Shown here piece after piece: positions 33,435 through 42,133 of a stretch of DNA of 58,033 nt (the stretch's first letter is position 1; each line of letters starts with the position of its first letter). The notes below the pieces were generated by a model. That model was not told the DNA's origin and searched no databases. It saw nothing but the letters and a program-made list of their open reading frames with translations. The stretch comes from Oscillospiraceae bacterium (GTDB lineage: Bacteria > Bacillota > Clostridia > Oscillospirales > Oscillospiraceae): the NCBI GenBank assembly GCA_017430985.1, contig JAFRLZ010000048.1, forward strand, positions 1 through 58,033, given 5' to 3'. The translations under genes and the position numbers were made by a program.

Positions 33435-34156
33435 GGCAGAGCCTCGGGCGCATAGCCCAGACGCATGCGGAACACGCTGCGATCGGTCTCGCCGGTCACA
33501 TACCAGTCGTCGCCGGACTGCCCCCAGCGGACGTTCATCTCCTGCCCGAAGCGCGCCTCGTTGGCGTACTCGATGACGACGGAGCGCAGCGCACGGCCGG
33601 CGGCGGCAGCCGGGACGCTGTCCTCCGCCAGATCGAAGTAGCAGGTGTTGTTCATGTGGCCGTTGATGTCGACATAGCTGTACGGCACGATGAAGCGGCG
33701 TTCCTCCGTACAGGAGAGCTTCGCCGGGGCCGAGGGGAGGGCGATCTCCTCTCCTGTGGCGACGCCGTCGATAACGATGCCGTATTTTTCGGGAAAGATC
33801 ATTTTGCGGGTGCGCGCGTCCACCAGCCCCCAGAGGGCGCTGGCCTTCAGCAGCGGCTCGCCCGCGGCCGTCTCCATGCTGTAATAGCGCGGGAAGAGCA
33901 GATGCAGGGTCTTGCCCGGCCAGCTTTTGAGCACGATGGTCTCATCGTATTCCGGCATGCGGACGATCTCCGCCCGCTGCTGGAGCAATATCCACAGCAG
34001 CCCCTTGTCCAGCGTTTTTTCGCGGCCCATGCCGAGCTGCTCCGTGTGCCGGATGGAGGCTTCCTGCAGGAGAAGAAAGAGCGTCGAGGTGCGCAGGCGG
34101 CGATACATGTCCACGTCCTTGCTGCGCAGCAGCAGCTCCTGTTGATAGACGCTCAT
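33431..34156 (-). CDS. Acyl-ACP thioesterase (FatA/FatB-like double hot-dog)
   Basis: 241 residues from ATG 34156, overlapping the ACP gene by 4 bases. Two hot-dog repeats: the first with LLLQEASIRHTEQLGMG and DKGLLWILLQQRAEI, the second with YVDINGHMNNTCYFDLAEDS, where the Asn-His catalytic pair (NGHMNN) lies. This is the bacterial acyl-ACP thioesterase pattern: it hydrolyses the thioester on ACP to release a fatty or other acyl acid. The dedicated ACP and ligase next to it suggest a closed acyl-loading and release cycle. Confidence 0.88.
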   Translation of the reverse strand: MSVYQQELLLRSKDVDMYRRLRTSTLFLLLQEASIRHTEQLGMGREKTLDKGLLWILLQQRAEIVRMPEYDETIVLKSWPGKTLHLLFPRYYSMETAAGEPLLKASALWGLVDARTRKMIFPEKYGIVIDGVATGEEIALPSAPAKLSCTEERRFIVPYSYVDINGHMNNTCYFDLAEDSVPAAAAGRALRSVVIEYANEARFGQEMNVRWGQSGDDWYVTGETDRSVFRMRLGYAPEALP

Positions 34157-34404
34157 GCCTTCGGCAGCCGCTTCATGATGGCGTCGGCCACATCGCCGAG
34201 GGTGAGCAGCTTCTGCCACTGGCGCTCGGGGATGCGGACGTCAAAGAGCGCCTCCAGCTTGCAGATGATGAGGACAAAGCCCATGGAGTCGATGGCGGTC
34301 TCGGTGTTGATGACGCTCTCTTCGGTCAGTTCCGTCCCCGCCATGTCGGGGAAGCAGTCAAAGATGACGCCCTTGATCTTTTCGATGACTTCCTGTCTGT
34401 TCAT
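34153..34404 (-). CDS. Acyl carrier protein (dedicated copy)
   Basis: 83 residues, acidic, four-helix. The phosphopantetheine attachment site is Ser40 in TAIDSMGFVL (the DSM motif; the usual DSL has Met here). It overlaps the ligase gene upstream and the thioesterase gene downstream by 4 bases each, so it is probably a pathway-specific carrier and not the housekeeping AcpP. Confidence 0.92.
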   Translation of the reverse strand: MNRQEVIEKIKGVIFDCFPDMAGTELTEESVINTETAIDSMGFVLIICKLEALFDVRIPERQWQKLLTLGDVADAIMKRLPKA

Positions 34405-35741
34405 GCGAGCCCTACTTTCTGCTGGAGTTCCCAGCGTTTTATTTTTCCCGTCGCGGTTCGCGGCAGGGGTTCGTCCGTGATGAGGATATCCTTCAGCTGC
34501 TGGCCGCGCGGCAGCTCCGCCATCAGCGGCTTGAGCGCCTCGAGAAGGGCGGCCTTGTCGGCCTCGCCGCTGTAGACGAGCAGCGGACGCCCGTCTTTGA
34601 GCGTGACGGCCAGCTCCGTGTGCCCGAGGCCCTTCATGAGCCGGGCTTCGTACTCGGGCAGGAAGATCTTGGTGCCGTCCGGCAGCACGAGCATGTCCTT
34701 TTTGCGCCCGGTGATGTGCAGCTTTCTGTCAGCATCGAGATAGCCGAGATCGCCCGTGTGCAGCACGCCGTCGCGGAGCACCGCGGCCGTCGCGTCGGGG
34801 CGCTTGTAGTAGCCCTGCATGATGCAGGTGGGGGCTTCGATGAGGATCTCGCCGTCCTCGGCGAGGGTGATCGTATCGTCCGGGCAGATCTCCATCGCGA
34901 AGGGGTCGCCCCGTACGCTGATGGCCACGCCCGAGCTCGTCTCGGTCAGGCCGTAGCCGAAGCTGACGCGGATGCCCATGGCCGTCGCCGCGGCGAGCAG
35001 GGGAGCGGGACAGTCGCCCGCGCCGACAAGGACGAGCTTCAGCTCCGGATTGACGCATCTTTGCTGGATGAGGAAGCCCAGCAGCAGCGGCACGACCGAA
35101 ACGGCCGTGGGCCGATAGAAGGCGCAGTCGTCGATATAGTGCCGCGCGCCGCGCCCCAGCGCCACGCAGGCCCCGCAACTGAGACCCCACAGCAGCCCGC
35201 ACACGAAGCCGAACACATGGCCCAGCGGCAGCAGGCACAGCAGCGTATCCTCCGGCGAGAGCGGCAGCTTGGCCGAGCCGTTGTAGGCGCTCTGGCAGAG
35301 GCTGTGATCCGTCAGCACGACAGCCTTGGAGCGCTCCGTGGTGCCGGAGGTGAAGAAGAGGATGCGCCCGGCGCCGTCCTTCACCCCGCCGGTCAGGCAG
35401 GGCTCCAGGGCTTCGGTCAGGTCCTCGTCGCCCCAGAGAGCGTCGATATCCGTATAGGCGATCAGCGCGCCCAGCAGAGCCTCAGGCGCGTTCTCGTCGA
35501 GCAGCACGAGCTGCAGCCCGGCAAGGTTGGCAGCGAAGATCGTCACGACGCAGTCGAGACTCCCGTCGCACAGGACGCCGAGACAGCTCTTGCCGCCGGC
35601 GCGCAGCACAGCGGCCTTCTCCTGCACGGCCTGCCAGAGAGCGGCGAAACTGTACGACTGCCCCTCGTATCGCAGGGCGGCCCGGTCCGGCGTCTGCTCC
35701 GCCCAGTAGGACAGCAGATGACGAAAAGACTCGAAGCGCAT
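34401..35741 (-). CDS. Adenylate-forming acyl-ACP/CoA ligase (AMP-binding family)
   Basis: 446 residues from ATG 35741 (AAGGAGGTACCGCC upstream). ANL superfamily signs: phosphate loop ILFFTSGTTERSKAVVLTD, the FGYGLTETSSG core, TGDLGYLDADRKLHITGRKKDM hinge region, and a C-terminal lysine motif RTATGKIKRWEL. It activates a carboxylic acid as acyl-AMP and passes it to a thiol, here most simply to the ACP encoded next. Slightly short for the family, with a compact N-terminal domain. Substrate may be a fatty acid; not settled. Confidence 0.88.
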   Translation of the reverse strand: MRFESFRHLLSYWAEQTPDRAALRYEGQSYSFAALWQAVQEKAAVLRAGGKSCLGVLCDGSLDCVVTIFAANLAGLQLVLLDENAPEALLGALIAYTDIDALWGDEDLTEALEPCLTGGVKDGAGRILFFTSGTTERSKAVVLTDHSLCQSAYNGSAKLPLSPEDTLLCLLPLGHVFGFVCGLLWGLSCGACVALGRGARHYIDDCAFYRPTAVSVVPLLLGFLIQQRCVNPELKLVLVGAGDCPAPLLAAATAMGIRVSFGYGLTETSSGVAISVRGDPFAMEICPDDTITLAEDGEILIEAPTCIMQGYYKRPDATAAVLRDGVLHTGDLGYLDADRKLHITGRKKDMLVLPDGTKIFLPEYEARLMKGLGHTELAVTLKDGRPLLVYSGEADKAALLEALKPLMAELPRGQQLKDILITDEPLPRTATGKIKRWELQQKVGLA

Positions 35742-35815
35742 GGCGGTACCTCCTTGTGTCGCTTTTATCAATATATCACAGTTCCCCGGCTGTGAAAAGA
35801 GCCGGAGGGAAGTTT

Positions 35816-37630
35816 TTACGGTTCCTCACCGCGCAGCGCCTCGAGCGTGAGCACCTCGAAGCCCTCGGCCTTGCCCTTGAGGCGGACGCTCCCGCCGAGA
35901 GAGCGGACGACGGCCCGCTCGCCCAGCGCGTCGGCTACGGCGCGGCTGATGTAGATCGTTCCGCCGGGGGCGTTCGCCTCCAGCCGGGCGGCGGTATTCA
36001 CCGTGTCGCCGATGGCGGTGTAGTCCATACGGCGTTCGCTGCCCATGTTCCCGACGACGGCAGGACCGAAGTGTACGCCGACGCCGACCTTGAGCTCCTC
36101 GCCGCGCTCCCGGCGCAGTTCTTCGGAGAGCTCCTTCGCGCCGCGGACGATGTCCTCGGCGGCCAGGCACGCGAGCATGACGGGATCTTCCTGGTGCAGC
36201 GGCGCGCCCCAGAAGGCCATCGTCGCGTCGCCGACGAACTTGTCCAGCGTGCCGCGCCGCGCGGCGACGCAGCGGCTGGTCATGGACAGATAGCGGTTGA
36301 GGATCGAGACGACGTCCTCGGGCGGGAGCCGCTCAGACAGCGTGGTGAAGCCGCGGATGTCGACGAAGAGCACGGCGATCTCGCAGAGCTTTCCGCCGAG
36401 CGAGAGCGCGGCTTCGCCCTCCTTGAGCACCTCGCTCACGATCTCGGGAGCGACGTAGCGCTCAAAGGTGCGCCGGATCCTGCGCCGCTCGCGCGCGGCG
36501 AGGACGTAATGGCGCGCGAGGGCCGCCACATACAGCAGAGCGACAGAGAGCGGGATCCACAGCGGATGTGTCACGAGTCCCGCGGCGTACAGGCCGAGGG
36601 AGAGCGCCGGAGCGCCGAACACGAGCCCCGCGCAGACCAGACCGGAGACGCCGGGGCGATGCCGCAGGAAAAAGAGCAGCGCAGCGAGGCAGACGGCGAA
36701 AAGGACGAGCGCCTGCGGCCAGACGCCGGGCTCGCGCTTCTGCGTCCCCTCCAGGAGACTCTGGATCACGTTGGCCTGCACTTCGACGCCGTACATGGCC
36801 GCGCCGCGGTCGATCGGTGTGAAGTATGCGTCCTGCAGCCCGGCGGCCCAGGGACCGATGAGGACGATCCTCCCGGCATAGACCTCCGGCGACAGCTCGC
36901 CGCGAAGCAGCCGGATGAGAGAGGCGTCGTAAAACATGCCCGGGCGGGCCGTGTAGGGGATGTAATAGTTCCCGTGCGCGTCGGTCTGCGGCAGGGCGCA
37001 GCCCTCTTCGCCGCGGCTGAGCGCGAAGAGACGGGCCGTCTCCCAGGCCATGGAACAGACCCGGCCCCGCTCCGGCACCTCCGCATACAGCAGAGCGTGG
37101 CGCACGACGCCGTCGCGGTCGGGCATGACGTTGATATGTCCCTGCACCGTCGCCGCAGACAGAGCGGCGTATGGCTCCGTGTACTGGAGCACGGCAAAGC
37201 TGTCCTCCGCTACGCGGCCGCGCGCGTCGTAAGCATAGCTCGTACCGAACTCCGCGACCGAGGCTGTGACCACACAGCCGAGCTCTTCCGCCGCGGCCGC
37301 CAGGCGCGCGTCGGCCTCCGGACTGCTCTCGCCGGAGAAGATCACGTCGATCGCGACCGCGGCGGGCCGCTGCGTCTCATCGGCGGCGAGCGCCTCCAGC
37401 GCGGCGGCGAACACCCCGCGGTCCCAGCCGGTATAGGGGCCGAGAGCGGCCAGACTTTCCTCGTCGATGCCGATCACGACGATGTCCTCCGAGGGAGCGT
37501 TCGGCCGCTGGAACAGCGCGTCCTGCAGCCATTTGTCCGGGCGCTTTACGAGACCGAGCGCGCAGCAGAGCGTGACCGCCAGCGCCGCGAGCGCCGGAAG
37601 CAGATAGCGGTGAAAGGTTTTTTGCTTCAT
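35816..37630 (-). CDS. CHASE2-domain class III adenylate cyclase
   Basis: 604 residues. One N-terminal helix (about 9-27), an extracellular CHASE2 sensor (about 35-300: DIVVIGIDEESLAALGPYTG, RPAAVAIDVIFSG, GRIVLIGPWAAG, EVQANVIQSLLEG), three helices (about 308-385), then the cyclase domain (about 420-600). Catalytic residues are intact: metal Asp in LFVDIRGFT and KFVGDATMAFWG, the purine-binding Lys, and the transition-state Asn/Arg pair in GDTVNTAARLE. The Lys/Asp purine set suggests ATP, so cAMP. It starts 32 bases after the FecR gene; the pair CHASE2 cyclase plus FecR is a known association. Confidence 0.93.
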   Translation of the reverse strand: MKQKTFHRYLLPALAALAVTLCCALGLVKRPDKWLQDALFQRPNAPSEDIVVIGIDEESLAALGPYTGWDRGVFAAALEALAADETQRPAAVAIDVIFSGESSPEADARLAAAAEELGCVVTASVAEFGTSYAYDARGRVAEDSFAVLQYTEPYAALSAATVQGHINVMPDRDGVVRHALLYAEVPERGRVCSMAWETARLFALSRGEEGCALPQTDAHGNYYIPYTARPGMFYDASLIRLLRGELSPEVYAGRIVLIGPWAAGLQDAYFTPIDRGAAMYGVEVQANVIQSLLEGTQKREPGVWPQALVLFAVCLAALLFFLRHRPGVSGLVCAGLVFGAPALSLGLYAAGLVTHPLWIPLSVALLYVAALARHYVLAARERRRIRRTFERYVAPEIVSEVLKEGEAALSLGGKLCEIAVLFVDIRGFTTLSERLPPEDVVSILNRYLSMTSRCVAARRGTLDKFVGDATMAFWGAPLHQEDPVMLACLAAEDIVRGAKELSEELRRERGEELKVGVGVHFGPAVVGNMGSERRMDYTAIGDTVNTAARLEANAPGGTIYISRAVADALGERAVVRSLGGSVRLKGKAEGFEVLTLEALRGEEP

Positions 37631-37662
37631 GGCTTGCTTCTCCTTGTCAGACGGCGTGGGGA

Positions 37663-40659
37663 TCAGTGCGTGACCAGCAGACCTCCGAGATTGTAGGTGA
37701 CGGAATAGTTGGCGGGATTGGCCGAGCCCCAGTTGACCGCGCAGGTGTTCGTGCTGTAGCCCTCGTACAGCTGCGAGCCGGTGGCCGTCACGGTGACGCC
37801 CTCGTCGATCGCGCAGTTGACGCCGCAGTCCGGACAGACCAGAGGATACCCGGCGTAGGTCATCGTGGCGCTGCCGGTCCAGATCACCATCGGCCGGCGC
37901 TCCACGGTCAGGGTGCCGAGGGTCTCATTGATCATATAGTTGTTGGGATTCTGACCGTTCCAGTTGATAACGTAGGTGTTTGCGCTTGTCCCGGCGTTGG
38001 TCTGGCTGCCGGTGGCAGCGGCGGTCACGCCGGCGGGCGCGCCGGTCAGCTTGATCGCGCTGCTCGCCAGAGGCGTACCGTCATAGAGCTTGCTCGAGGA
38101 GCCGGTGGTCACTGTAAAGGAGAGCTTCGTAACGGTCAGCGTGCCGAGGTTTTCTGTGACCTCATAGTTCTTCGGGTCATGGCCGTTCCAGTTGATTCGA
38201 TAGCCATTCCGGCTCGTTCCGGCGTCGGTCCGGCTGCCGGTGGCCCTGGCGGTCACACCGTCCGGCGCGCCGCTGAGCGAGATCGCGCCGTTCGTCAGCG
38301 GCGCGCCGTCGTAGGGCTTGCTCGCCGAGCCGGTGGTCACCGTGACGGGGATCTTCGTGACAGTCAGATCGCCGAGGCGCTCTGTGACTTCATAGTTGTT
38401 GGGGTCGTTGTCGCCCCAGTCGATCTCATAGGTATTCTGGCTCGTCCCGGCGTCGGTCTGGCTGCCGGTGGCCATGACCTCCACATCGCTCGGCGCGCCG
38501 ATGATCCGCACGCTCTGGTTGAGCAGCGGCGTACCGTCGTAGCGCTTCGAAGAGCCGCCCGTCGTGATGGTCACGGGGACCTTTGTGACGGTCAGCGTCC
38601 CAAGCTCGTCGATCAGCTGATAGTTGCTCGGATCGATCCCGTTCCAGTCGATCTCATAGGTATTGTCGCTGCTGCCGGCGTCGGTCTGGCTGCCGGTGGT
38701 CCACAGCTCCACGCCCGGCTCCAGAAGGCCCTTCACCGTGATGCGCTCGTCCGTCAGCGGCTCACCGTTGTAGCGCCTGATCCGGCTCGAGGTCGTGACG
38801 GTCACCGGCGCGGGCCGCACCGTCAGCGTGCCGTATTCCACGCGCGGCTCATAGTTGTTCGGGTCGAGCTCGCCCCAGTCGGCCTCGCAGGTGTTGTCGC
38901 TGCTGCCGGCGTCGGTCCGGCTGCCGGTGACCAGCACGGAGGGCAGGGCGGGCAGTTCGGGCACGATCAGCCTCGCCTCGCCGTCGCTGAGGAAGCGGCC
39001 CCGGAACTGCGCGGCGTCGCTGTCGACGCAGATCTGATAGCAGGCGCCCTGGCAGACGCCCAGACGCTGGATATAGGGATCGTCCGGCGCGTCCGCGCTT
39101 TCGCTTTCGCGCGACAGGGCGGCGATCCGTTCGGTGAGCAGTTCGCCGTCAAACACGGCTTCCTCGAGGATTTGCCCGAGGAGGGTCCGGTCGGAGGCGA
39201 TGTGCCGCAGGACCTCCTCCGGGAGCCCGGCGCTGTCGACCGGTTCGCTGAGGAAGACGAGAGAATCCTTCTCGCGGTCGCCGAAGAGCAGCAGCCGGAC
39301 GAGGCGCCCGGCGTCGACGCGGGTGCACACGGTCTCCTGCGTCAGCGGGTTGACGCCGAGAAGCTGAACGGAGCCTGTGAGGACCCACAGCGCCTCGTTC
39401 CCGTCCTCGTCGGCGCAGACGAAGGCGCGGTCGGCCCCGGATACGCGCTCCTTGACGCGGGCGGAGATGAACGGATGGGTATAGGCGAAGACCGAATAGC
39501 TGCCCTCCGTGAGGGGCGTTGCATCATAGACCTTTTCGGCGCTGCCCGTGAGGAGCAGCACGGGCAGGGGCTTGATCGTCAGTGTCCCCTCCCGGATGTT
39601 CAGATTGAGAAAATAGCGGGTGACGTCCTCGTCCTCGGCGTTGCGGATGACGAGCTCGCTGAAGGCGTTGGCCGTGCTGCCGGCGTCGGTGATCGTGACA
39701 GGCAGCAGGGCCTCGACCCGGTAGCCGGCGTCCAGCCCTTCGACCCGGTAGCCGGGCGCGGAGAGCGGCGTCCCGTCGTAGACGCGCGCGGCGCTGTCGG
39801 AGCTGATGAACACGGCCCGCTCCTCCACCGCGTGGCCCGCGGTGTTGACGGGGACGTTGACGCCCATATCGGCGCCCTTCTCCTTGTATCCGTCGGCCAG
39901 CTCGCACAGCTCCTCCGCGTCCCAGCCGGTCACGGCGCAGACCTTTTCCCGCAGAACCTCGTCCTCCGAGAGAGACACGGGGATCAGACAGGGCAGCGTA
40001 TCCTCGCCGCCGACCTCCTCCACGAAGAATACGATGCTGTCGCGGTCCTTGTCGTTGAAGAGATAGACCGTGACGCGTTCTCCGGCAGAGATATCGATCT
40101 CCCTGACCTCGCCCGTGGCGGGGTTGGTGCCGGTGATATGGACGGTGCCGTCGGTCACATAGACCCGTTCGTGCCCGTCCTCGTCCACGCTCACATAGCC
40201 GGAGGTGCCGCGGATGCCGACGACCATGGTGGAGGTGCGGATATCGAAGCTCTCGTTGTGGGCGAGCTTGCGGCTCACCTGAAAGAAGAGCCGCCCCTCG
40301 GTCAGATGCAGCTGGATCTTTTTACCGCGCTTGAGGAACTCAGCGCGGCTGTTTTCGTTCATGGTGATGATCTTGGACTCGTCCAGCCCGACCGAGGCCA
40401 GACTGCTGCTCTCGGTGCGCAGGGCGTTGCCGCTGCGGAAGCGCATGTTCTCCGCGGGCGCCGTCTCCCGGCCCTCGGCGGAGGAGAGGAAGACCGTCCC
40501 CTTCATCTGCAGCAGCCTTGCCGTCGAGCCGATATAGCGTCCGGCGGCCAGCGCGCCGATCAGCGCGGCCAGCGCCAGAACGGCGCAGAGGATCAGGATG
40601 AGCCGGGTCTTCTTCGGCAGAGGAGACAGGGACTTTTTCTCTTGGACAGCAGGATCCAT
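37663..40659 (-). CDS. FecR-domain exoprotein with seven YDG/MBG-type repeats and an internal FecR duplication
   Basis: 998 residues from ATG 40659 (GGAGGAACCC upstream). One helix at about 19-40, then a FecR domain (about 45-210: KGTVFLSSAEGRE, LASVGLDESKIITMNENSRAEF, GRLFFQVSRK, TSTMVVGIRGTSGYVSVDED). Then about seven beta-sandwich repeats with YDGTPL, YDATPL, YNGEPL, YDGTPL, YDGAPL, YDGTPL and YAGYPL signatures, the last five in tandem at the C-terminus. A second, degenerate FecR half (FVCADEDGNEALWVLTGSVQ) is nested in repeat two. A surface sensor or adhesive stalk partnered with the CHASE2 cyclase is likely; no sortase motif is seen. Confidence 0.88.
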   Translation of the reverse strand: MDPAVQEKKSLSPLPKKTRLILILCAVLALAALIGALAAGRYIGSTARLLQMKGTVFLSSAEGRETAPAENMRFRSGNALRTESSSLASVGLDESKIITMNENSRAEFLKRGKKIQLHLTEGRLFFQVSRKLAHNESFDIRTSTMVVGIRGTSGYVSVDEDGHERVYVTDGTVHITGTNPATGEVREIDISAGERVTVYLFNDKDRDSIVFFVEEVGGEDTLPCLIPVSLSEDEVLREKVCAVTGWDAEELCELADGYKEKGADMGVNVPVNTAGHAVEERAVFISSDSAARVYDGTPLSAPGYRVEGLDAGYRVEALLPVTITDAGSTANAFSELVIRNAEDEDVTRYFLNLNIREGTLTIKPLPVLLLTGSAEKVYDATPLTEGSYSVFAYTHPFISARVKERVSGADRAFVCADEDGNEALWVLTGSVQLLGVNPLTQETVCTRVDAGRLVRLLLFGDREKDSLVFLSEPVDSAGLPEEVLRHIASDRTLLGQILEEAVFDGELLTERIAALSRESESADAPDDPYIQRLGVCQGACYQICVDSDAAQFRGRFLSDGEARLIVPELPALPSVLVTGSRTDAGSSDNTCEADWGELDPNNYEPRVEYGTLTVRPAPVTVTTSSRIRRYNGEPLTDERITVKGLLEPGVELWTTGSQTDAGSSDNTYEIDWNGIDPSNYQLIDELGTLTVTKVPVTITTGGSSKRYDGTPLLNQSVRIIGAPSDVEVMATGSQTDAGTSQNTYEIDWGDNDPNNYEVTERLGDLTVTKIPVTVTTGSASKPYDGAPLTNGAISLSGAPDGVTARATGSRTDAGTSRNGYRINWNGHDPKNYEVTENLGTLTVTKLSFTVTTGSSSKLYDGTPLASSAIKLTGAPAGVTAAATGSQTNAGTSANTYVINWNGQNPNNYMINETLGTLTVERRPMVIWTGSATMTYAGYPLVCPDCGVNCAIDEGVTVTATGSQLYEGYSTNTCAVNWGSANPANYSVTYNLGGLLVTH

Positions 40660-40681
40660 GGGTTCCTCCTTTCGCAGGAGC

Positions 40682-42133
40682 TCAGTCTTTCTTCCATGCG
40701 CCGCTGCGCTTGAACAGAGCCAGCAGTTCGCCGTCGAGCTTGCCCTCATCCCGCATGCTTTCAAGCACAGAGAACGCACGCTCGGGCGGCATGGGCGGCT
40801 TGTAGGGACGGTCCTCGGCGGTCAGCGCGTCGTAGATGTCCAGGATCGTCAGCAGACGGACTTCGCGCGGGAGCTGCGCGGCCGAGAGATGCTCCGGATA
40901 GCCGCTCCCGTTCAGAAATTCGTGGTGCGCGCCCGCCCAGAGCGGGACGGAGGCGTAGTCGCTGCCGAAGCGCATCTGCCCCAGCAGGCGCGCCGTATAG
41001 ACGACGTGATTTTCGATCTCTTTCCGCTCGTCGGTGGTCAAGGTGCCGCGGCGGACGCAGAGCGACTCCAGCTCATCGGGACTGAGCAGGGGAACGCGCG
41101 CACCGTCCGCCGTCAGACAGTCCTGCCCGGCCAGAGCCCGGAGCGCGGCGAGCGTATCGTCGTCCAAAAAGGGCGCGGCGTTCGCGCGCCGGATCAGCGC
41201 GGCCGTTTCCCGCAGCCGCTCGCTCTCGCGCAGGGCCTCTTCGGCCTCCTCCGGCCGCGTCGCCGCGCGCAGGCGCTCGCTCAGCTCGGCGATACACAGC
41301 CGGCTGAGCACCCGTTCCCCGGCGCTGCCGAGGCGTGTGGGCTTGTCCATGATCTCCAGCGGGATCACGAGCTTGCCGATGTCGTGCAGCCACACGCTCA
41401 TCAGGAAGGGATCCTTCTCCTCCTCGGCAAAGCGCAGCGGCGAGCCTGTCTCATCCAGCCAGGCGAGGAAGCGCTCCGCGCAGCGGACCATGCTGCGGGT
41501 GTGATTGGCGTTGTAGGGGCTGCGGGCGTCGACGGCATCCACCATCACGGTGACGAAGGAGTGCAGGATGTCGTAGACCGCCTTGGACAGGCGGCTGTTG
41601 TTCAGGCTGACCGCCGCGAGGGAGGTCAGCGCGGAGACGATCTTCTCATAGCCCGCGTCGAAGGGGATGAGCGCCCCCTCGTCGTCCATGGCGTTGATGA
41701 GCTGCAGTACGCCGATGCAGCGGCCGCGCTCGTCCTCCATGGGGACGACGAGCATCGAGCAGGTGCGGTAGGCGTTGAGCGCGTCGTAGCGGCGAGGCCC
41801 GGAAAAATCAAAGTCCGCGGCGCTGTAAACGTCCGGGATGTTGATGATCCTCTTGTCGAGCGCCGCGCAGGCGCAGACGTGATGCCGGTCGAGCGGGACG
41901 GGCGGGAGAACGTCCCCGCCCTCGTCCGAGACGGTGACCCGGATCCCCTTGGAGAGCGTGACCATGTTGCCGAAACGCAGGACCTCGCCCTCGCGGATGT
42001 AGACCGTGCCCGCGTCGCAGTGCGTGAGGGACATGGCCTCGCTCAAAATCAGGTCGAGCAGGGCGCCGAGGCGCTTTTCCGCCGACAGGGCGATCGCGAT
42101 CGCCGTCAGCCTGTCCGAATCATAGGGTCTCAC
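40682..42133 (-). CDS. GAF-HD-GYP phosphodiesterase with an insertion in the HD domain
   Basis: 483 residues from GTG 42133, whose GTGA overlaps the MBL gene stop. Residues about 10-170 form a GAF sensor (AGTVYIREGEVLRFGN, CSMLVVPMEDERGRCIGVLQLIN). The HD-GYP domain follows: NHTRSMVRCAERF, SVWLHDIGKLVIP, HHEFLNGSGYPEHL and DIYDALTAEDRPYKP, all metal residues present. A helical insertion of about 90 residues lies between IMDKPTRLG and TLTTDERKEIE. It probably degrades c-di-GMP or another cyclic dinucleotide, but the insertion may alter specificity. Confidence 0.9.
   Translation of the reverse strand: MRPYDSDRLTAIAIALSAEKRLGALLDLILSEAMSLTHCDAGTVYIREGEVLRFGNMVTLSKGIRVTVSDEGGDVLPPVPLDRHHVCACAALDKRIINIPDVYSAADFDFSGPRRYDALNAYRTCSMLVVPMEDERGRCIGVLQLINAMDDEGALIPFDAGYEKIVSALTSLAAVSLNNSRLSKAVYDILHSFVTVMVDAVDARSPYNANHTRSMVRCAERFLAWLDETGSPLRFAEEEKDPFLMSVWLHDIGKLVIPLEIMDKPTRLGSAGERVLSRLCIAELSERLRAATRPEEAEEALRESERLRETAALIRRANAAPFLDDDTLAALRALAGQDCLTADGARVPLLSPDELESLCVRRGTLTTDERKEIENHVVYTARLLGQMRFGSDYASVPLWAGAHHEFLNGSGYPEHLSAAQLPREVRLLTILDIYDALTAEDRPYKPPMPPERAFSVLESMRDEGKLDGELLALFKRSGAWKKD

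Noticed and set aside
37700-38960. Regularly spaced DNA repeats looking like a CRISPR or satellite array
   Set aside because: Period is about 230 bases, the repeats diverge by codon and keep frame; they encode YDG-type protein repeats.
37666-40713. A 1015-codon plus-strand frame opposite the FecR/YDG gene
   Set aside because: Translation is repeated Gly/Ala/Arg without motifs; the minus strand has a ribosome site, FecR and YDG signatures.
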